From: Neopestalotiopsis rosae | Taxonomy: Eukaryota; Ascomycota; Sordariomycetes; Amphisphaeriales; Sporocadaceae | Reading direction: 5' to 3' | DNA: 64,000 nt | Assembly (NCBI GenBank): GCA_023078685.1 | Contig: JALGAS010000009.1 | Coordinates: 3,100,001-3,164,000 of the forward strand | Part shown: positions 58,012 through 64,000 of the stretch, one piece after another | Position numbering within the stretch: the first letter of the stretch is position 1 | How the letters are laid out: each line of letters starts with the position of its first letter | The notes under the pieces: model-generated | The model's database searches: none | What the model was told of the DNA's origin: nothing | The model's input: the letters and a program-made list of their open reading frames with translations, nothing else | Program-made: the position numbers and the translations under genes

Positions 58012-58540
58012 GGAGTTCCCGAATCTCGTTGTTTGATATGGTGCCCCATGTATATTATTTGGTTTGCTTGGAATTTGCCTGTTCTCATCACTTTTTTTCT
58101 TTCTTTTTTCTTACATTTTCACTCCTTCCCAATAGCCATTCCTCTTTGACTTTGGTCAATTTCTTCGTTTGCAGATCGTTTGATTTGCTCATCCTTCCCT
58201 GTTCTCTATTCTTCATACGTAGCTAGAGTTTACTCGCCAAGGACCCTATAGCATTAATTTGACAAACACCCCATGTAGCTAGTTTTGCGGTCCTGTTCCT
58301 AGTAATGTATCCATTCACCTTATTTGTAGCTTGGAAGGGAACCATGCATACTTTCTCAAGGGAGTGGACCATGCGCATCGCCATACCTATCTGGTGTGGC
58401 AAATTGCTAGTCCCGGCCCAAACAAAAGCGATGCAACATCGTAGCGGAATACCCGCCGCGCTGGCCGGATTATGGATCGTAATGCAGAACATGTAAACAT
58501 GTTAGTCCCTGCTTATCGATATTGAGACATGCCAGGCGTT
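58012..58540. other. Gene-free stretch
   Basis: 3' flank of the RING-patatin gene with a T-rich tract (58090-58115), leading into repeats. Confidence 0.5.
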
Positions 58541-59490
58541 CGAGGTATTCCAGCATATTTATTCCAGGCCAGGTTCTGAGGCTCTGCTCAATAGTTTCCA
58601 TAGATGCGGGGACACTCTTCTGTAATGGGTTACAATACCCTTCTGTAATGGAGTAATCTCTGTGGTGGAACACTGTTCTGTGCTGTAGATACTATCTACT
58701 CGCAGTGAAGGACAAGCAGGACCTTGCCCTCCATGGGAGCCTCAAACAGATGCCCCATAAGAAGTTCTTTAAACTGTTGGTGTTCAGCTTGCTTCCAAAC
58801 AGGGTCTAACCGACCTGGATGTCAGATCAATAATCGGCATTGAGCACTGAGCAAGGAATCGGCATTGAGCCAAAATATACGTTTCTGTATCCGTTTAGAC
58901 GCTTCCATATCCCGAATCGGAATTTCTCGATACCAAATAGATTGCCGAATTAAATGACTGAAAGCACTGTAGTGCAACGGAGAAACGGAACCAGAATTGC
59001 CCATAGTTGAGCTGAAGGCCAGTTAAGTGACTTCCAACGTGCATGATCCATTTTGTGCGGTAGATACATTTGTTCTGCTTGATTCGAAAAAGCATGTGAC
59101 ATCAATGGATCTTCTTGAGCCAATGCTAGATCTGTCGTCGAAGCGCGGGATCCGTGCATCATCGTCGCTTGTGTTGCTTTCTCGTTGCGATAGTCATGTT
59201 CCGGCAGTTTGGTACACTAAACCACGAAATTCAGGCGAGCTCCACAACATTCATACAATTCCGAAAGAGAACCTTGTTGTCCGAAGCACAGAATGGTATC
59301 AGCACACAACAGTATCCAAGGCACAGAAGAGTATCCAAGGTACACAAGAGTATCCCATTACAGAACAGTGTTCCACCACAGAACAGTATCCCGTCACAGA
59401 ACAGTATTTCAGAAGAGTATCCCAGAAGAATATCCCAGCACAGAAGTTATCCCAACACAGTAGAGTATCTCGACAACAACTAACTTACTC
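58541..59490 (+). mobile_element. Minisatellite-armed element, copy 2
   Basis: Same plan as 34881-35521. The left end (58541-58610) contains GGTTCTGAGGCTCTGCTCAA, then TTCTGTAATGG-type repeats to 58690. Unique sequence follows, then the shared block in complementary orientation (59140-59290), CAGAAGAGTATCC-type repeats (59290-59470) and the right end TATCTCGACAACAAC. No coding capacity identified. Confidence 0.55.
58765..58940 (+). repeat. ~170-bp dispersed repeat, copy 1
   Basis: Matches 63128-63300 in the same orientation: TTCAGCTTGCT, CTAACC, CCTGGATG, AGGAATCGGCA and GAGCCAAAATAT recur in order. Confidence 0.8.
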
Positions 59491-59589
59491 CGCCTCCAAC
59501 AGTCTAGAACGGATATCCTTCCGAAATTCGACGATTGAATAGAACATGATGGTGATTCCAGACTGTCACAATCTCGACATAATATTCTG

Positions 59590-59735
59590 TCCTGTTTATC
59601 TGGGCTATTTTTCTGTGGTGCGATGCACTTCTGTGGTGAGATACACTTCTGTGGTGAGATACACTTCTGACACTCTTCTGTGTCTCTTCTGTGGTGGATA
59701 CTCTACTGTGCCAGGATACTGTTCTGTAATTGTGA
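59590..59735 (-). repeat. Minisatellite ahead of core block 2
   Basis: Five to six copies of an ACTTCTGTGGTGAGATAC-like unit followed by TGGATACTCTACTGTGCC. Position and orientation relative to the core block at 59736 are the same as at 33728-33836. Confidence 0.85.
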
Positions 59736-59978
59736 TGGCAGCTGTCCACCTGCAAGTGTCTAATCGATATCATGCTCCTTCGTTCGCAGAGTCTACAATG
59801 CCTCTCTCTTAGAGCCTGGGTTGTAAGCCTGGCAACAACAACAAAATTTTGATCTGGTCGATGTGGGTCTGATGGCCGTATTCGGCTACGATGGAGCACC
59901 GACTTTTCTTGGAAAAATATGCATCTGTCCCTTGCAAGGTTTTACAATATTTTGTTTTTGTGTTACTCTATTTACTGT
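59736..59978 (+). repeat. 240-bp conserved core block, copy 2
   Basis: Partner of 33837..34080. Here it continues into unique sequence (TTTACTGTAAGG) instead of a fold-back arm, so this copy may show the state without the fold-back element. Confidence 0.9.
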
Positions 59979-60461
59979 AAGGTCACACATTACGTATGTG
60001 TTTGCGAGCTAGAACTACTTGTAGGACCCTTTAACCCTAGTAGCGAACCTCGCCCGTAGCTGTTGGACTTAAATTGTGGACCAAAGACCCGCAAGCCGAA
60101 GGCATGAGGGACTTTAGCTCCGGCATTGCGGATGAAAACCTTGGAGTCTCGAGTGTTTGTGCATTTGCGTTCAGTGGAGGGCCGGAGCAAGGGAGGCATG
60201 ACCTGGCCAATGTGGGTCTTATTACCGTATGCCGATAGTGTATTGTTTTCTATCGGGTCTAGAGTCGTGTGTACAGTAGTATTGCACCCAGGAGGTAAAT
60301 GATGCTGACAAGACGTTTGGAAATCGTTCAAAGGAATGCACAACGGAACCCACGGACTACGTCCGGAAGCCGGAGCTAAGGCCCACAGGATCTTCGGCCG
60401 CCGGAGATTTGATCCATAGTTCACAACTCTTGCCCGGATTGTTTTTCGTCGCTCCTCATGG
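59979..60461. other. Repeat-flanked stretch before the JmjC-like gene
   Basis: The part 60338-60420 (ending GGAGATTTGATCC) resembles 34525-34575 inside the fold-back region. No start codon for the following gene was found here. Confidence 0.4.
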
Positions 60462-61493
60462 TTGTATGAGCGTACCTTTTGTCCCAATTTGCCTGCACTG
60501 GAAGTATTATCAAGCGTGCTAACCTTCAATATCTGGCAACCTAGCGCCGAAATTATAGATCGTGATCTAGAGAACGTAGCCATATCGGCCCGCTGCTTAT
60601 CAATACTAGGACCTCATAGGCCTTCCTACGACGACCTGCTCAATGAACTTGTTCATGAGTTCGACAAAAGAGAAACAAAAGTCTACGTTCGGGGCAGACC
60701 ACATTTTCCTTGCGATGATGCACCTTTTATCAAGGTCTTGCGACAACTTCGAGATCCAGATGCTTCATCGACTTACTATGCTACCAATATGAGCACTTGC
60801 GTCGCCCAGATGAGGATGCCGGAGAGGTTTATCGGGACGCATCCATACTATATGGACAATGACATCTTGACTAGCATTAACATCACGCCTAAGTACACAT
60901 TTGTCGATCTGCATATTGGTAAGGAAACATTCCATGGAGCTAGACCGTTAACTAATTCATCTCCAGACCACGGCAAGCATGTCGTCACGACATCGTACGG
61001 CGGCTGCGTCAAGCTTTGGGCAACATACCCTCTAACCGACGAGAATCGTCGATTATATGCTAAGGAATGTGCTCAAAACGATATTTTCATCCGGCTTCAC
61101 GACAAGCTTGAGAGAGGAGTCTTGTTGATCACGACTGACGACGTGGCCATCAAGCTGCCACCGGGTTGCCTGCACGCGACATTGACTTTGCGCGGTGGCG
61201 TCGTGCCAGGTTTTCAATATACAACAGCCTCTTGCCTGGGAGTATCGGCAGCCGTGTGGGACCTCCACTCTGCTGCGTTCAAGATGGGAAGGGACGGGGA
61301 TATACCGCTTTTTGAAGCGCTGATCATGGCATTGCGCTCGGATCAACAAGACATGAGAACAGAAGCCTTCCAAACTCTGTGTCCAAGGTGGAAGACTCTT
61401 GGTAAAAACAAATGTCCTGAAATTTCTAAGCTCAAGAAATTATGTGGTCTTAACTGCCACCATTGTGGGAAACCTTGGAAGGTTCACGCTTGA
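60462..61493 (+). CDS. JmjC/cupin-like protein, 5' end unresolved
   Basis: A long open frame without introns. The frame is open from 60462, where there is no ATG; the first in-frame ATG is about 110 codons further (60789), inside conserved-looking text, so an upstream exon or start is missing. The fold suggestion comes from PKYTFVDLHIG, then H-containing GKHVVTTSYGGCVKLWATYP and IKLPPGCLHATLTLRGGVVP, the order of beta-strands and His residues in JmjC-type 2-oxoglutarate oxygenases as found in many orphan fungal proteins. The metal triad is not certain. The C-terminus has a CxxC pair (LNCHHCGKPW). Location beside repeats suggests possible 5' truncation. Confidence 0.55.
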   Translation: MYERTFCPNLPALEVLSSVLTFNIWQPSAEIIDRDLENVAISARCLSILGPHRPSYDDLLNELVHEFDKRETKVYVRGRPHFPCDDAPFIKVLRQLRDPDASSTYYATNMSTCVAQMRMPERFIGTHPYYMDNDILTSINITPKYTFVDLHIGKETFHGARPLTNSSPDHGKHVVTTSYGGCVKLWATYPLTDENRRLYAKECAQNDIFIRLHDKLERGVLLITTDDVAIKLPPGCLHATLTLRGGVVPGFQYTTASCLGVSAAVWDLHSAAFKMGRDGDIPLFEALIMALRSDQQDMRTEAFQTLCPRWKTLGKNKCPEISKLKKLCGLNCHHCGKPWKVHA

Positions 61494-61941
61494 TATGTCG
61501 TGAGCAGACACGCAGACTGCATGCCGAGCAGCGAATTGCAAGCTGCATTTAAGAGGTGTTCTAGATTATAGTTAGCATCTTCATGAATTACTTACATTAC
61601 GTACAAACATGCATTTGGCGAAAACTGGTAGGTTATTACTCGGAGCCATCACGGGGCTGACAAAATGCGATCTCGTAGTAGTAGACATTTTGACGATAGC
61701 GAAGATCGAGCTTCAAACTGCATAGTGAGGCTTAAAACCGAAAAACCGCTACTGCACTATGCTGATATCCGCATCTCCGAGCCGAGACGAATGCCTCAAA
61801 TTCTGGAGAAGATACTTGGATTGCTTCGCACACTTGTTTTTCAGTGGGAACTTCACATCCAGCTCAGTTCGCTTGTTGTTGACATGTTATGAGAACTGAG
61901 TACTCGACATCCGACAACAGCCCAACGCTGGTGTCCCATGG
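61494..61941. other. Intergenic stretch
   Basis: A 75-codon frame from ATG 61665 is present but unsupported. Otherwise empty. Confidence 0.4.
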
Positions 61942-62778
61942 TCAATTGTGCAACGTGCCCTGTTCAAACAGTGCCGGATCCATAAAATCTTCTTGTTCTG
62001 GTTGTACCTCGTTCGGGTCGTACTCCATCTCGTCTAGCTCGGCTGCCTCTCTCAGCAAGGTGATGAATAACTCTGTCTCGGTCCTGTGGTGCTGAAAGCT
62101 TCAGGAAATCGTCAGTAAGTGGAAGTATGAGAAATTTCGAGAAACCTCGGGCTGGTACTTACTACTCGTCGACCTCTTGTCTCCTATGCCCATAGATTCT
62201 ATCAGTCGTTTCGTTCGCAACTTCGATATTCGAGCAATCTGAGCTGTCACTTAACTTACGTGCTTTTAACCCTTTTGATTCACTCATTAGCGATGTAGAC
62301 TCCTACAGACCAAATCTACACTTACTCGGCCATCAATTGCGATACGTCTGACAAGATGCTGTCAAGCTTCGATGACATATGGTCCATCTCTGCTTTGATA
62401 TGTTCTCTGAGTTCCATGACCTCAGTTCGACTCCGGCTTGGTTAGTTGACGTCGAGTGGGTTTGTATGAGATATTGCCGACGTACACATGAGACATTTCC
62501 GTCACTGGTATATCTGTTCCTTGCTCATCTCGGTCGTTGGTGTTCTCTTGATGTGGCTCTATCATATTCTGCGGATTGAGTTGCATGCTGGCGGGCATGG
62601 AAGTCGATGTATTGACCGGTATCCTCGCAGAGGCAGTCGTGTTAAGTCGCGAGTCCGGCCCACGGAGTGCAGCACGTACATTAGGAAGCCGTTGAAATCT
62701 TCGAGCAGGAGCATTAGGACCGTGTCGAGGTCGTTGAGATGACGGTATTGCCATGTTCCCAAGTCGACCAAGGAGCAT
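61942..62778 (-). CDS. Small multi-exon coiled-coil protein
   Basis: Five exons: 62778..62488, 62420..62326, 62271..62260, 62183..62163 and 62098..61942, giving 191 aa with every phase consistent; donors GTGTAC, GTAAGT, GTAAGT and GTAAGT. Two internal exons are only 12 and 21 nt. Residues 1-95 are Pro-, Arg- and Asn-rich and probably disordered. Residues about 98-150 form a coiled coil (MELREHIKAEMDHMSSKLDS and onward), and the tail is acidic (EDFMDPALFEQG). No family recognised. An alternative start is the ATG at 62754. The agreement of splice signals and phase over five exons makes a real gene likely. Confidence 0.65.
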
Positions 62779-63127
62779 AGTTGTGATGAATCGATTCTGT
62801 GCACACCTTTCGGTAGCTAACGATGAAGTTACGAGCAGGTATTAACGAGGAAAGAAATGCCGATAGTTGTAGTTGGCGCATCACTCACTATTTATTTGCA
62901 ACATGGCAACATGGCAAACATGACAAGAAGTTTGCATAGGTCCCATAGGGCTGCTTTTAGATGAACAAGTAGTCAAGCTCGTATTCCGGAGCTGAACAAA
63001 ACTGCATTAAGGTGACTATCGGCGCCTGGGTGTCGGCGTAGAGACATCCGGCCGGGGAACGGTGATAAGCTCCACTATTTAGGTCCGATCTTAGCATTCA
63101 GAAATGGCACAGGAATCTTCTCGAATC
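62779..63127. other. Gene-free stretch
   Basis: Promoter side of the preceding gene; nothing else recognised. Confidence 0.5.
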
Positions 63128-63300
63128 AAACTGTTGGTTTTCAGCTTGCTCCAAAACAGGATCTAACCAACCTGGATGGCAGATCAAGAATCGGCATTGT
63201 GTACCGAGTGAGGAATCGGCACTGAGCCAAAATATGGGTCTCTATATCCATCTGAACGCTTTCTGTATCCTGGCTCGGAACTGGACATAACTCCAAGTAT
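63128..63300 (+). repeat. ~170-bp dispersed repeat, copy 2
   Basis: Partner of 58765..58940 with scattered substitutions. Confidence 0.8.
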
Positions 63301-63840
63301 GAATCGTGCACAAAAAGGTGGTTCTGGCAACATTTTTCAATCTCGTAAACGTAGAAAAGACGCAAGCAACAAAGGCAAGTGGAAGATTCGCCATCGCCTT
63401 GACGGTTTGCTAGACCACCTGTGTGGCCATACTAGGCTATCGAACAGGCTATTAGAATACGGGAACCAGGGAAGGACTATGTGTATCATTTGAGGTGTGA
63501 AATACAAACGCTGCGTCATCAGGTCAATCATCTACTGTGTCATATTCTGCATCCAAACAAGCGCTTCCTGCCCTTGGACGGGAGTCGGACATAATCTCCA
63601 CAAAAATAGATCATGCACAGTGCCATACTATATTGTATTTGTCTGAGCCGGATCACAACTAAGGACCCAGTGGAAAGCGTTGTATTAGCGTAGCGGAATA
63701 CGGTTATAAGATCCACATGGGCTGGGTTGAATCCTTTGCTGTTGCTCTGCCACATGGTCAAGATACACACTGTCGGCTCCATGGACTATGGCCGGCTTTG
63801 TAACCAAGCTGGTCCCCTGCTTATCAGTATTGCGCTCTCC
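63301..63840. other. Repeat-flanked stretch
   Basis: Contains short matches to 58430-58500 (for example CGTAGCGGAATAC). No gene supported. Confidence 0.45.
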
Positions 63841-64000
63841 CAGGCCTTCGAGGTATTGCGGCACGTTTATTCAGGCTCTGGGAGCTGAGGCTGTACTCAA
63901 TGGTTTCTATAGAAGCTGGGGTACACTTCTGTGTCAGAATATTCTTTTGTGTCTTGGTTACTCTTTTTCTGTCCTTCGGATAACAAGGATTCTCGTTCGG
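63841..64000 (+). mobile_element. Minisatellite-armed element, left end of copy 3, cut by the window edge
   Basis: Contains the left-end sequence (GAGGCTGTACTCAATGGTTT), TTCTGTGTCAGAATATTCTT-type repeats, then the start of the shared block (GGATAACAAGGATTCTCGTT), in the same order as 34881-35070. Confidence 0.6.

Noticed and set aside
59504..59899. Conserved - strand frame shared with 33760-34008 (starts MLHRSRIRPSDPHRPD)
   Set aside because: The similarity is that of the DNA repeat and extends beyond both frames; the two frames end differently in minisatellite.

Overview
The window looks like nuclear DNA of a filamentous ascomycete (Pezizomycotina). Genes carry several short GT-AG introns of about 40-150 bp with clear donors and branch sites. 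The gene set is typical of that group: a HET-domain protein, three cytochrome P450s, an O-methyltransferase, a secreted GMC oxidoreductase, BTB proteins, a RING-patatin protein and a forkhead regulator. No prokaryotic operon structure, CRISPR array or rRNA is visible. The species cannot be named from the sequence alone. Exon models below were built by hand from splice sites and reading-frame phase.

Layout. 0-1.1 kb: forkhead gene cut by the left edge. 1.7-2.9 kb: first copy of a 1.2-kb repeat. 3.5-6.4 kb: a MADS-like gene, an acidic coiled-coil protein and a small Cyt-like protein. 8.2-10.7 kb: a large membrane protein. 11.3-14.2 kb: a HET gene. 14.6-24.3 kb: a compact group P450 - P450 - O-methyltransferase - P450, which may act together in a secondary-metabolite or detoxification route although no backbone synthase is in view. 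25-30.3 kb: a long imperfect inverted repeat, a nucleotidyltransferase of the NMNAT type and orphan genes. 31.5-35.5 kb: second copy of the 1.2-kb repeat, then a cluster of elements built from 15-18 bp minisatellites arranged as inverted arms. 35.6-46 kb: a gene with one in-frame stop, a gene fragment, two BTB genes, half of a GH64 glucanase gene and an orphan gene. 47-54 kb: a leucine-zipper regulator, a secreted-protein gene with one in-frame stop, the other half of the GH64 gene and a GMC oxidoreductase. 54.8-58 kb: a RING-patatin gene. 58.5-64 kb: more minisatellite elements around a JmjC-like gene and a small multi-exon gene.

The most striking signals are these. (1) One GH64 glucanase gene is split into an N-terminal half on the + strand near 44.5 kb and a C-terminal half on the - strand near 51.7 kb, which is what a 7.2-kb inversion with a breakpoint inside the gene would leave. 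(2) A family of fold-back elements has arms that are themselves minisatellites. (3) There is a roughly 690-bp inverted repeat at 25.0-25.7 kb. (4) Key catalytic positions are altered in one P450 and in the methyltransferase. (5) Two genes are otherwise open but each carries a single nonsense codon. Together they suggest a repeat-rich, rearranging accessory region.
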